A stretch of 64,000 bases of DNA from CAAGNP01 sp045603545 (GTDB lineage: Bacteria; Bacteroidota; Bacteroidia; Bacteroidales; UBA932). Position 1 is the first letter of the stretch, and the number at the start of each line of letters is the position of its first letter. A program made the position numbers and the translations under genes. The stretch lies in assembly GCA_045603545.1 (NCBI GenBank), contig JAZUMG010000006.1, positions 1-64,000 of the forward strand. Reading direction: 5' to 3'. The notes under the pieces were generated by a model. The model saw nothing but the letters and a program-made list of their open reading frames with translations. It was not told the origin of the DNA and ran no database searches. Below are positions 1-7,308 of the stretch, in pieces.

Positions 1-1066
1 TTCTGGCTGCTTATGAACGGCAGCAACTGGTCGCCTGGAACATCCTTGTACTTTTCAACGATGGACATAGCGATTGCGTTGAGAGGCACAACGACGGTCT
101 TAGCTCTCTCTCTGATAGTCTTTGTCGGAATATACTCTACCGCCCCATTGATTATATCCCTCTTCTTCAGGCGAAGGAGGTCTCCGATGCGGCAACCGAC
201 ATTGCATTGAAACACGAATATATCCCTCTGGATTTCCAGCTCCTTATCATCCGAGAAGTCAGCCCTGGCAATCACATCCACATCGTCCAATGACAGGTAA
301 ACCGAGCTTCCATACTGCTCTGACGGCATTTCAAAGCCTTCGAATGGGAATGAATCAATAATCTTATTCTTATATGCCCAATTGAAGAAGGCGCGCACCT
401 CCTTGAAAACGCCGCTCATATAGTTCTCTCCACGAGGCTTGATATCACGGGCTTCAGGATTGTCCTCCAGAATCTTGGGATACGTCTCGACATACTCATA
501 TTCGTTCTCAATATAGTCTCATACAGATTATCCAGCACTCCTTTGTCAACCTTTACCACATCAAACACATAACGCACACGACCTTGCGAGCACTTCACAT
601 AAGACTCATATCGATGGATCATCCTGCGAAGAACTTCATAATGGCGTTTGCGTCCTTCACCTAATTTGCGCTCGGAAAGAAACTTGTCATACAACTCATC
701 AAACGAGACTTTGACAGACAACTTCTTTGGTTTGGGATTTCCGGATGCAGAATAGAACTTATCGACATTCTTTGCCAACCAATTTGGGGTATCGGTCTTG
801 CCCTTTTTCTTAGCCTCATTGTAAGTCTCCAAGAGATATGATCTGAGATCATTGACATCCTTATCTATTCTTTCTCTCTCCTCCGGAGTACACAGCACCC
901 TGCTCTTGATACACTCACCCTTCTCATCCCACATATTCGGATTGACAAGTGTACGCGTCTTCACCGCCTGATGAAAGGCACGACCATCCACCATTCTCAC
1001 ATACAGAGGCACCATCTCACCCTCCTTGACCTTCTTCGTAGTACGGATCTCAAACTTTATCTTCAT
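1..1066 (-). pseudogene. Tyrosine recombinase/integrase, frameshifted and cut by window edge
   Basis: The gene starts at an ATG at 1066 and encodes an N-terminal arm/SAM-like DNA-binding region (start MKIKFEIRTTKKVKEG) typical of Bacteroidota transposon and phage integrases. The reading frame breaks near 510-515, after the residues YETI. The original frame then ends at 416. A second frame, reading ENEYEYVETYPKIL onward, stays open without a stop to position 1. That second frame carries the box-I arginine in a GCRIGDLLRL context (codon 189-191) and the beta-hairpin lysine region (IPTKT), so it is the catalytic domain of the same protein. The HxxR box and the tyrosine nucleophile would lie left of the window. 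A one-base loss or two-base gain explains the break, and either true decay or a sequencing error is possible. The gene suggests that an integrated element extends to the left. Confidence 0.85.
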
Positions 1067-1086
1067 AGCTCAATGTTTAACTTCCG

Positions 1087-1094
1087 CAAAGATA
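1087..1094 (-). promoter_or_regulatory. Bacteroidota -7 promoter element for the integrase gene
   Basis: The minus strand reads TATCTTTG here, a match to TAnnTTTG, 21 bp upstream of the integrase ATG. No clear TTTG lies at the expected upstream distance. Two direct copies of GTTAAAC (1114-1120 and 1125-1131, 11 bp apart) sit just upstream and could be an operator or a recombinase arm site; that role is inferred. Confidence 0.5.
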
Positions 1095-1312
1095 ATGATT
1101 TCCCGCAAAACTTGTTAAACATTTGTTAAACATCAAGCGATATTTTATCTAGCAAAGTCCGGTATCTTACCACCAAGCCACACCATTATAAATACACTTA
1201 TTTTATTATATACCAATACTTTAATTACCAACAAAGAAGCCCGTAAAGCATAAGATTCTACTGTAAAACACCGCACTTTCGCGAATCCCAACCGAATCAC
1301 TTGATAATCAGT

Positions 1313-1341
1313 AAAATGCATCGCTCGAAGCGATGCATTTT
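1313..1341. terminator. Strong bidirectional hairpin with T-run
   Basis: A 13-bp perfect stem (AAAATGCATCGCT with its complement) around a CGA loop, followed by TTTTTTT on the plus strand and A-rich on the other side. It has the form of an intrinsic terminator usable in both directions. No gene ends directly next to it. Confidence 0.7.
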
Positions 1342-1353
1342 TTTGTATAAGGA

Positions 1354-1384
1354 GCTGCATTGGGAGCTCGCTCCCAAAAGCAGC
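1354..1384. repeat. Nested palindrome
   Basis: An inner 8-bp inverted repeat (TTGGGAGC/GCTCCCAA, 2-nt spacer) is enclosed by GCTGC/GCAGC arms. It is one of four strong hairpins within 310 bp. There is no T-run, so termination is less likely. Confidence 0.6.
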
Positions 1385-1394
1385 GACGAAATAC

Positions 1395-1424
1395 AAAAAA
1401 GCGGCTCAGACGCAGTCTGACCGC
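1395..1424 (-). terminator. Probable minus-strand terminator
   Basis: The stem GCGG-TCAGAC / GTCTGA-CCGC with one mismatch has a GCA loop. On the minus strand it is followed by a run of six T. It could end transcripts coming from the DUF368 unit about 570 bp upstream. Confidence 0.55.
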
Positions 1425-1479
1425 ATTTTGCTGATTTGAAGATGACGGCCCGCGGAGGCAAGGGAATGCGCAGCACCCC

Positions 1480-1548
1480 GTGCGAGCACAATCCCGAAGG
1501 GAATGGCAGAGCCTCAATCCCGAAGGGAATGCCAGCGGCCCAATCCCT
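1480..1548. repeat. Short direct repeats CAATCCCGAAGGGAATG
   Basis: The 17-bp motif CAATCCCGAAGGGAATG occurs twice in a row about 30 bp apart, with a third partial match (CAATCCC) after it. Each copy contains a small palindrome (CCCGAAGGG), as REP-like sequences do. Overlapping open frames on the minus strand here look like repeat artefacts. Confidence 0.5.
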
Positions 1549-1577
1549 AGATAACTTGGCAGGGGCTGCAATAACGT

Positions 1578-1619
1578 GACCGTCATGCAAGATTTTCATT
1601 GAAAAGTTGCATGACGGTC
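1578..1619. repeat. 42-nt hairpin with 13-bp perfect arms
   Basis: The arms GACCGTCATGCAA and TTGCATGACGGTC are perfect complements, and the inner part can add TTTC/GAAA. No T-run follows, so it is not an obvious terminator. A binding or recombination site is possible but not shown. Confidence 0.6.
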
Positions 1620-1647
1620 GCGTTTATGATGGAAAAACAGGTGTTTT

Positions 1648-1793
1648 GGGGACACACTAGCAAGAAATCGGGAAAAAACTTGCAGGTGTGTATCGGAATA
1701 GGCGGGATATGTGGTATTTTGAGGACACACCGTCAAGTTTTTGGCGAAAAAGTGGTGTGACGGTGTCGTTCTGGTCGCAGGGTTCGTGCTTCG
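1648..1793. repeat. Two degenerate copies of the 73-bp repeat family
   Basis: A copy starts at 1648 (GGGGACACAC, then GCAAGAAATCGGG) and another at 1721 (GAGGACACAC, ending GTGTGACGGTGTCGTT). Their spacing is 73 bp, the same as the period of the array at 59320-59878. The first copy also shares the terminal variant GGTGTGTA...GGAATA with the last unit of that array. The copies have diverged but clearly belong to the same family. Confidence 0.7.
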
Positions 1794-1895
1794 GAGGGGG
1801 CTGTTGTAGTCGTTCTGGCCGCAGGGGTTCGTGCTTCGGGGGGCTGTTGTGGCCGTTCTGGCTACAGGGTTCGTGCTTCGGGGGGGCTGTTGTAG
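1765..1895. repeat. Three tandem 43-44 bp GC-rich repeats
   Basis: Units begin at 1765, 1809 and 1852, each starting G[TC]CGTTCTGG and containing GGTTCGTGCTTCGG and a G-run before CTGTTGT. Spacings are 44, 43 and 43 bp. Open frames on both strands (PPKHEP-type repeats) follow from the repeat and are not convincing genes. After it, 1902-1980 holds several CTACAG/CTGTAG and AGTC motifs and no gene. Confidence 0.7.
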
Positions 1896-1989
1896 TCGGC
1901 CACACTACAGATAGTCATGCTCCAGACTGTCTGCTGTAGTCAGTTGCTCTACAGACACGTCAGACTGCAGATGGTCAGTCTATTTACCT

Positions 1990-2958
1990 CTATTCCTCTC
2001 TTTTCTTTGCAATGAGTTTGCCTGCCATTTCGATGCCGATGATGAGGGCGAAGCCTATGATGGCGGTGATGATGGCGCCGGCATAGTGCATCTCTATTTG
2101 GTTCATAAAGCCAGGGAGGGTCTCGATCATCACATCCGACGGAAGGTCTGCCAATTCGGGGAATTGGGATTGGGCAATGGCCTCCATATTTGACCAGGGC
2201 CACACTTTTACAAGTGATCCGGTGATGAAGCCCACCATCACAAGTATGGTCTGTCTCTGATATTTCTCCAGAAGCCAATGGAGGAATTTGGAGAATGAGA
2301 GCAATCCTACCACTGCTCCGATACCGAAGACTCCGATTACAATGATGTTCTCCACAAGATTGATTCCCGATGTGAGGTCAGAGATTACACCCATTATGAA
2401 TTGGTATTTGCCCAATATAAGGAGGATGAAACTTCCAGAAATGCCCGGAAGGATCATGGCACAGATGGCTATGGCTCCACTGATGAATATGAACCATAGG
2501 GCATCGGGTGTGGTGGTAGGAGAGAGGGTGCATATCACTACACCGAGTGCTATGCCCAATACATACATAAGGTAATCTTTTCCCCTCCATTTCTCTACAC
2601 CTTTGCCAATGAAAATCACAGAGGCCACAATGAGTCCGAAGAAGAATGCCCAGGTCTCGATAGGGTGCCAGGTAAGTAGATATTGCATAAGTTTGGCCAG
2701 TGACAGCACACTGAATAGGATACCAGCAAAAAGACTTACCAGGAATGTCCCGTTGATGTGCTCCCATAACTCTTTGATACGACCTTTGAACAGCAGTTTT
2801 ACAGCTGTGGAGTCTATATTGTTGAGTGACCCTACAAACTGGTCATAAATGCCTGTTATGAATGCTATAGTGCCACCTGAGACACCTGGGATGACATCAG
2901 CTGCCCCCATACAGGCCCCTTTGACAGCGACGCCAAGATATTTGGTAATTTTACCCAT
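1990..2958 (-). CDS. DUF368 membrane protein (polyprenyl-phosphate translocase family)
   Basis: A 322-residue multi-pass inner-membrane protein. The N-terminus carries the DUF368 signature (ACMGAADVIPGVSGGT) and a second conserved glycine-rich turn (MILPGISGSFILL) appears near the middle, as expected for this internally repeated family. Members named PopT recycle undecaprenyl phosphate across the membrane in other bacteria; that function is inferred from the family, not shown here. The gene starts one base after the stop of the preceding gene, so it is the last member of a three-gene unit with the CvrA-type antiporter. The C-terminus (KLIAKKREE) is short and basic. Confidence 0.85.
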   Translation of the reverse strand: MGKITKYLGVAVKGACMGAADVIPGVSGGTIAFITGIYDQFVGSLNNIDSTAVKLLFKGRIKELWEHINGTFLVSLFAGILFSVLSLAKLMQYLLTWHPIETWAFFFGLIVASVIFIGKGVEKWRGKDYLMYVLGIALGVVICTLSPTTTPDALWFIFISGAIAICAMILPGISGSFILLILGKYQFIMGVISDLTSGINLVENIIVIGVFGIGAVVGLLSFSKFLHWLLEKYQRQTILVMVGFITGSLVKVWPWSNMEAIAQSQFPELADLPSDVMIETLPGFMNQIEMHYAGAIITAIIGFALIIGIEMAGKLIAKKREE

Positions 2959-3501
2959 CTATTTCGATTTTATTGTACTTATATAACCTATTGTATATTC
3001 TATCCTTTCCACTATGGATCTCTCCCTTCCACCATCACCTATGAAAATGTCATATATATTCTGCATATCGGGACTGTATCCTACAATCATATTGCATTTG
3101 CACCTTTTCAAGGAGTATTTGATGGTAAATGATGTATCAAGAGAGAAGTCAAACAGTATGTCGTATTCCCCGTTGTAGAACTCTTCTGCCTGCTCTATAA
3201 TCGGAATATCAAGCCAGTTGGTCTCCTTGGTCAATATTTGGACTACATATGGATCATGGTCCAGTTTGGAATTGGTGGTCTCATCTTTGGTAAATGAGAT
3301 TCCGAGTCCCCTGTATGATATGTTCATCTCCTTCATCGCCTTCTCAAAGATTTTTATCGCCTCATCAATACGGGGTGTCTGTGAGTTGAATACAAAGGCT
3401 ACCTTTTGGGCGTCATCAAATGAGGTATATATCCTCCTGTTGACACAAGGAAGTTTGCGGAGTTTCCTCCTCTGGAATGCTCTAACTATAAAATTTGCCA
3501 T
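2959..3501 (-). CDS. Small conserved protein, resembles DUF6913
   Basis: A 180-residue soluble protein with a basic N-terminus and no signal peptide or membrane helix. The pattern (strand KVAFVFN, a middle region on an opposing subunit-like fold, and ILFDFSLDTSF followed by MIVGYS) resembles a small Bacteroidota family annotated DUF6913, but this is recalled similarity and I cannot check it. The gene lies 11 bp after the antiporter gene and abuts the DUF368 gene, so it is likely co-transcribed with both. Function unknown. Confidence 0.65.
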   Translation of the reverse strand: MANFIVRAFQRRKLRKLPCVNRRIYTSFDDAQKVAFVFNSQTPRIDEAIKIFEKAMKEMNISYRGLGISFTKDETTNSKLDHDPYVVQILTKETNWLDIPIIEQAEEFYNGEYDILFDFSLDTSFTIKYSLKRCKCNMIVGYSPDMQNIYDIFIGDGGRERSIVERIEYTIGYISTIKSK

Positions 3502-3512
3502 ATTGAAGCTGT

Positions 3513-4982
3513 TTATGGTTGGAGGACATGCGGCTCATCGTGTTCAGGGGCAGAGACCAGAAGCAGTTTATCCCCTATGTGAATCTCTGCATCACCATTT
3601 GGGATTATGTACTGGTCATCACGCTTTATCATTATCACCAGAATCCCTTTAGGGAGCTGCATATCCATAAGTCTATGTCCGTTGACAAGCATATTTTCTG
3701 TAATCTCCACATCCCACAGTTTGGAATCTATCTCCTCTGGGAAAACAATGCCAAAGTCATTGCCCACCTTCTCCATCTCCTGGTCAAGATCGAGCTTTTT
3801 GGCCATAAACGGGATGGTGGTCCCCTGGATTATGAGTGATACGATGGTGATGAAGAATACTATGTTGAAGATTACGTGGGAGTTCTCAACCTCTGCAATC
3901 ACCGGATATGTGGCAAACAGGATAGGTACCGCGCCACGGAGTCCCACCCAGGAGATGAACAGTTTCGATTTTACATCTATTTTCTTGAATGGCAGCAGAG
4001 ACAGAAATATGGTGGCTGGTCTCGATACGAATATCATGAATAGGGCTACCAGGACGGCAAAAGGTGCAATGGTGAGGAGTTCGCGCGGATTGACGAGCAG
4101 ACCCAGCACCAGGAACATGATGATCTGGAAGAGCCATGTGAGACCATCGAGGAATGTGTTGGTCTCAAGTTTCTTGACCAGAGGGTGGTTCCCCACTACC
4201 ATACCTGCTATATAGACTGCGAGATATCCATTTCCATTGAGGAAATAGGTGATGGAGTAGGTGATGAATATCAGACACAATACCAGGATGGGGTAGAGTG
4301 ACGTGTTGTGAAGGTTGATTTTGTTGATGACAAAAACACCGAGTTTGCCCAAAAGATAACCGAACAAGCTACCTACCAGAAGCTGTATTATGAAATTTAC
4401 TGCCAGATTCCAGGAAAGGCCTTCTCCGGATGTGACGGCCCCAATCATAGTTATGGTCATTATATATGCCACAGGGTCGTTACTACCGCTCTCCAGCTCA
4501 AGCATTGGCCTTAGATTGTTCTTCAAGCCGATATTCTGGCCCCTGAGGATGCTGAATACCGAAGCTGAGTCGGTAGAGGATGCGGTGGAGGCCAGCAGGA
4601 TAGATATCGGTAGGGTGAATGTTATGGAGATGATAGCCGATTTTGAAAGGAGGAATATGAACAGTCCTGTAATAATAGCTGTAACTATAACTCCTAAAGT
4701 GGACAATACCAATCCGGGAACCACTACCGGCTTGATGTCGGAAAATTTGGTGTCCATACCGCCGGAGAATAGGATAATGCTCATCGCCACAATACCTATG
4801 GCCTGAGCGTATTTCATATTGCTGAATTCGATACCTACTCCGTCAGAGCCAAAAAGCATACCCACCATCAAGAAGAGGAGGAGGGTAGGGACTCCAAATT
4901 TGAAACTGAGTTTACTTACAAATATACTGACTACGAGTAGTATTGCTCCTACAAGTAGAAAACCTTCTGTCAAAAAGCTCAT
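3513..4982 (-). CDS. cvrA: CvrA/NhaP2-type potassium/proton antiporter
   Basis: A 489-residue protein with about a dozen hydrophobic segments in residues 1-390 and a cytoplasmic C-terminal part. The membrane part matches the CPA1 monovalent cation:proton antiporter family; the ESGSNDP motif on the sixth helix carries the acidic cation site. The last 80 residues (GDKLLLVSAPEH) look like a TrkA_C/RCK_C domain, which separates the CvrA/NhaP2 group from plain NhaP. The expected role is K+/H+ exchange in volume and pH control. It is first in a unit with the next two minus-strand genes and diverges from hydF with a 90-bp intergenic region. Confidence 0.88.
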   Translation of the reverse strand: MSFLTEGFLLVGAILLVVSIFVSKLSFKFGVPTLLLFLMVGMLFGSDGVGIEFSNMKYAQAIGIVAMSIILFSGGMDTKFSDIKPVVVPGLVLSTLGVIVTAIITGLFIFLLSKSAIISITFTLPISILLASTASSTDSASVFSILRGQNIGLKNNLRPMLELESGSNDPVAYIMTITMIGAVTSGEGLSWNLAVNFIIQLLVGSLFGYLLGKLGVFVINKINLHNTSLYPILVLCLIFITYSITYFLNGNGYLAVYIAGMVVGNHPLVKKLETNTFLDGLTWLFQIIMFLVLGLLVNPRELLTIAPFAVLVALFMIFVSRPATIFLSLLPFKKIDVKSKLFISWVGLRGAVPILFATYPVIAEVENSHVIFNIVFFITIVSLIIQGTTIPFMAKKLDLDQEMEKVGNDFGIVFPEEIDSKLWDVEITENMLVNGHRLMDMQLPKGILVIMIKRDDQYIIPNGDAEIHIGDKLLLVSAPEHDEPHVLQP

Positions 4983-5001
4983 GCTAATATTTTTTAACTC
5001 T

Positions 5002-5009
5002 CAAAGTTA
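5002..5009 (-). promoter_or_regulatory. -7 promoter element for the cvrA unit
   Basis: The minus strand reads TAACTTTG, matching TAnnTTTG, 20 bp upstream of the cvrA ATG. No good TTTG is visible at the -33 position. Confidence 0.5.
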
Positions 5010-5031
5010 ACATTTATTTTGAATAAAATCT

Positions 5032-5039
5032 TAATTTTG
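5032..5039 (+). promoter_or_regulatory. -7 promoter element for hydF-hydE
   Basis: TAATTTTG matches TAnnTTTG and lies 33 bp upstream of the chosen hydF ATG. It is arranged back to back with the cvrA element 22 bp away, so the two units share one control region. Confidence 0.5.
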
Positions 5040-5072
5040 TGATTACTCAGACAAGCAAAAATTGTGCAAAAT

Positions 5073-6266
5073 ATGGCTTTGACAAACATTGGATTATTTG
5101 GCAGAAGGAATGTGGGAAAATCCTCATTGGTAAATCTCCTATCGGGACAAGAGATATCTATAGTGTCATCAGTTCCAGGAACAACTACTGATGCAGTAAG
5201 AAAAAGGATTGAGCTCCCTGATATGGGAAAATGTCTCCTTATTGATACTGCAGGAATCGATGATTCCGGCGATCTTGGGACAATGAGGGTAGAGAAGAGT
5301 GCTGCAATCGCCAGACAAGTGGATATCGCACTTATCCTTTTTGCAAATAATATTTTCGGGAGAGAGGAGAGGGAGTTGCTGGAATTTTTCAGAGATGAGG
5401 ATACACCTGTGATTCTGGTTCATAACCAGTCGGATCTGGTCCCACTCGATCCTGCGGTAGCGGTAGAATTGGCTGAGACATATCATATTGATGTGGTTGA
5501 ATTCTCATGCAAAATTACAGATATTCAGGGGCGTGAATCAGCGGTGGAACTTCTTTTGGCATACCTATACAAAGCCTATCTCCAAGTAGCTCCATATCAA
5601 CAGAGGGGGATGTTTGAAGGACTTGACTATTCCCGCGTACTGCTTGTATGCCCTATTGACTCTGAGGCCCCGGAAGGGAGACTTATATTGCCTCAGGCAA
5701 TGGCAATAAGGGAGCTGCTTGACAAACGAGCTATCGTCTCTGTAGTGCAACCCGATACCCTTAAGCAATATCTTGAGACCTCACCATTGCCGGAGCTTGT
5801 GGTAACAGACAGTCAGGTATTCTCAGAAGTGGCCGCGGTTGTCCCGGCAAGTGTCCCACTAACCAGTTTCAGTGTCCTGATGGCACGAAAAAGCAGCTGC
5901 TATAAACATTATCTTGAAGGGACCCCTAAAATCTCAAATCTGCAGGATGGTGACCGCATCTTGATCCTCGAATCGTGCACACATCACTCATCTTGCGAAG
6001 ATATAGGGAGGGTAAAATTACCTGCCCTCTTCAGAAAATTCACTGGAAAGAGCCTTGAGTTTGATGTGGTGGCAGGTCTGGACAAGATAGAGCGCCCATT
6101 GGAGCAGTACGCTATGATAGCGCAGTGCGGAGGTTGTATGATAACATCCAAACAGCTATATATGAGGCTAAAACCTGCCATTAAAGCGGGGGTGCCTGTT
6201 ACCAACTACGGAATGGCCATTGCATATATGAAAGGTGTAAAATTGTCAGCAGATGGAATTAGATAG
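5073..6266 (+). CDS. hydF: [FeFe]-hydrogenase maturation GTPase HydF
   Basis: A 397-residue scaffold protein for assembly of the 2Fe subcluster of [FeFe] hydrogenase. The GTPase domain has a P-loop (GRRNVGKSS), a G3 motif (DTAG) and NQSD in place of NKxD. The C-terminal cluster domain carries C302-x-H304 and C352-x2-C355. The residue before C352 is Gln351, where the family motif CxHx(46-53)HCxxC has His. ATG 5073 was chosen over an in-frame GTG at 5064 because only a few residues differ and the alignment starts at MALTNIG. The last 14 bp overlap hydE, which supports translational coupling. No hydrogenase structural gene is in the window. Confidence 0.93.
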   Translation: MALTNIGLFGRRNVGKSSLVNLLSGQEISIVSSVPGTTTDAVRKRIELPDMGKCLLIDTAGIDDSGDLGTMRVEKSAAIARQVDIALILFANNIFGREERELLEFFRDEDTPVILVHNQSDLVPLDPAVAVELAETYHIDVVEFSCKITDIQGRESAVELLLAYLYKAYLQVAPYQQRGMFEGLDYSRVLLVCPIDSEAPEGRLILPQAMAIRELLDKRAIVSVVQPDTLKQYLETSPLPELVVTDSQVFSEVAAVVPASVPLTSFSVLMARKSSCYKHYLEGTPKISNLQDGDRILILESCTHHSSCEDIGRVKLPALFRKFTGKSLEFDVVAGLDKIERPLEQYAMIAQCGGCMITSKQLYMRLKPAIKAGVPVTNYGMAIAYMKGVKLSADGIR

Positions 6267-7305
6267 GGGGCAAATAATAGATTTATTGAATGAGAGGGAC
6301 CCGCAGGTAGTTTCCCAACTCTTTGATGAGGCTTATCGTACAAAAGTGGAGAATGTAGGGGAGAGCGTATATTTGCGTGGCCTTATAGAGATCTCCAATA
6401 TTTGCAGGAAGAATTGCCTGTATTGCGGTATTCGCTCTGATAACAGTGCAGTGGTAAGATACCAGCTCTCCAATGATGATGTGCTTGGTGCAGCAAAGTT
6501 CGCTCTGGATGCGGGATACGGCTCAATAGTGATTCAAGGTGGTGAGCGTCAGGACAAAGAGTTCGTAAAAAATATAAAGCGGCTTATAAAGAAGATAAAG
6601 AGGCTTTCGCGTAAGAATCCTTTGGGTATCACACTCTCTTTAGGAGAACAGCCCATAGAGGTGTATGAGGATTGGTTTGATGCAGGTGCCCACCGCTATC
6701 TTCTGAGGATAGAGACATCCAATGAAGAGCTTTACAATATGATTCACCCGTCAGGGGATCTCCACTCCTTCAATTCACGTGTCCAAGCCCTTCTTGATCT
6801 TAAATATACCGGGTATCAGGTAGGAACAGGGGTGATGATTGGTCTCCCTTTCCAGACTACCGAGCATCTGGCAGACGATCTCCTTTTCTTCCGCGATTTC
6901 GATATAGATATGTGTGGGATGGGACCATATCTTGAACATTCGCTGACCCCTATGTGGGCCCTCCGTAACAATATTCTCCCACCCGAAGAGAGGTTGACAC
7001 TTTCGCTAAAGATGGTGGCATTGCTCCGCCTGATGATGCCCGATATAAATATTGCAGCTACCACTGCCATGCAGACTCTCCACCCTGAAGGCCGCGAGAT
7101 GGCCGTTATGGCTGGGGCCAATGTCATTATGCCCAATATGACCATACAGGATGTAAGGGCAAATTACCAGATCTATGAGAACAAACCAGGTATTGAGGAT
7201 GATGCGGCCATCTCCAAATCAAAACTTGAAGAGTTCCTCTCTAAAAAAAGTATCCCCATCGGCTTGAACCAATGGGGAGACTCATTACATTTTATCAATC
7301 GTTAA
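6253..7305 (+). CDS. hydE: [FeFe]-hydrogenase H-cluster radical SAM maturase HydE
   Basis: A 350-residue radical SAM enzyme acting with HydG and HydF in making the H-cluster. The 4Fe-4S/AdoMet motif is C51-x3-C55-x2-C58 (ICRKNCLYCGI), followed by a BATS-type C-terminal region containing ATTAMQTLHPEGRE. Length and motif order are normal for HydE and distinguish it from biotin synthase. The start overlaps the end of hydF by 14 bp. The stop lies only 3 bp from the convergent stop of the ppdK gene, and no terminator is visible between them. Confidence 0.93.
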   Translation: MELDRGQIIDLLNERDPQVVSQLFDEAYRTKVENVGESVYLRGLIEISNICRKNCLYCGIRSDNSAVVRYQLSNDDVLGAAKFALDAGYGSIVIQGGERQDKEFVKNIKRLIKKIKRLSRKNPLGITLSLGEQPIEVYEDWFDAGAHRYLLRIETSNEELYNMIHPSGDLHSFNSRVQALLDLKYTGYQVGTGVMIGLPFQTTEHLADDLLFFRDFDIDMCGMGPYLEHSLTPMWALRNNILPPEERLTLSLKMVALLRLMMPDINIAATTAMQTLHPEGREMAVMAGANVIMPNMTIQDVRANYQIYENKPGIEDDAAISKSKLEEFLSKKSIPIGLNQWGDSLHFINR

Positions 7306-7308
7306 CGA

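Noticed and set aside
1114..1620. Integron attI/attC sites (GTTAAAC motifs plus hairpins)
   Set aside because: The recombinase has the arm-binding N-terminus of Bacteroidota transposon integrases, not IntI, and the GTTAAAC copies are not placed at the ends of the hairpins.
1657..1939. Proline- or cysteine-rich proteins on both strands (PPKHEP and CFGG repeats)
   Set aside because: They are translations of the 43-44 bp repeat, which is not a multiple of three throughout, and both strands are open equally.
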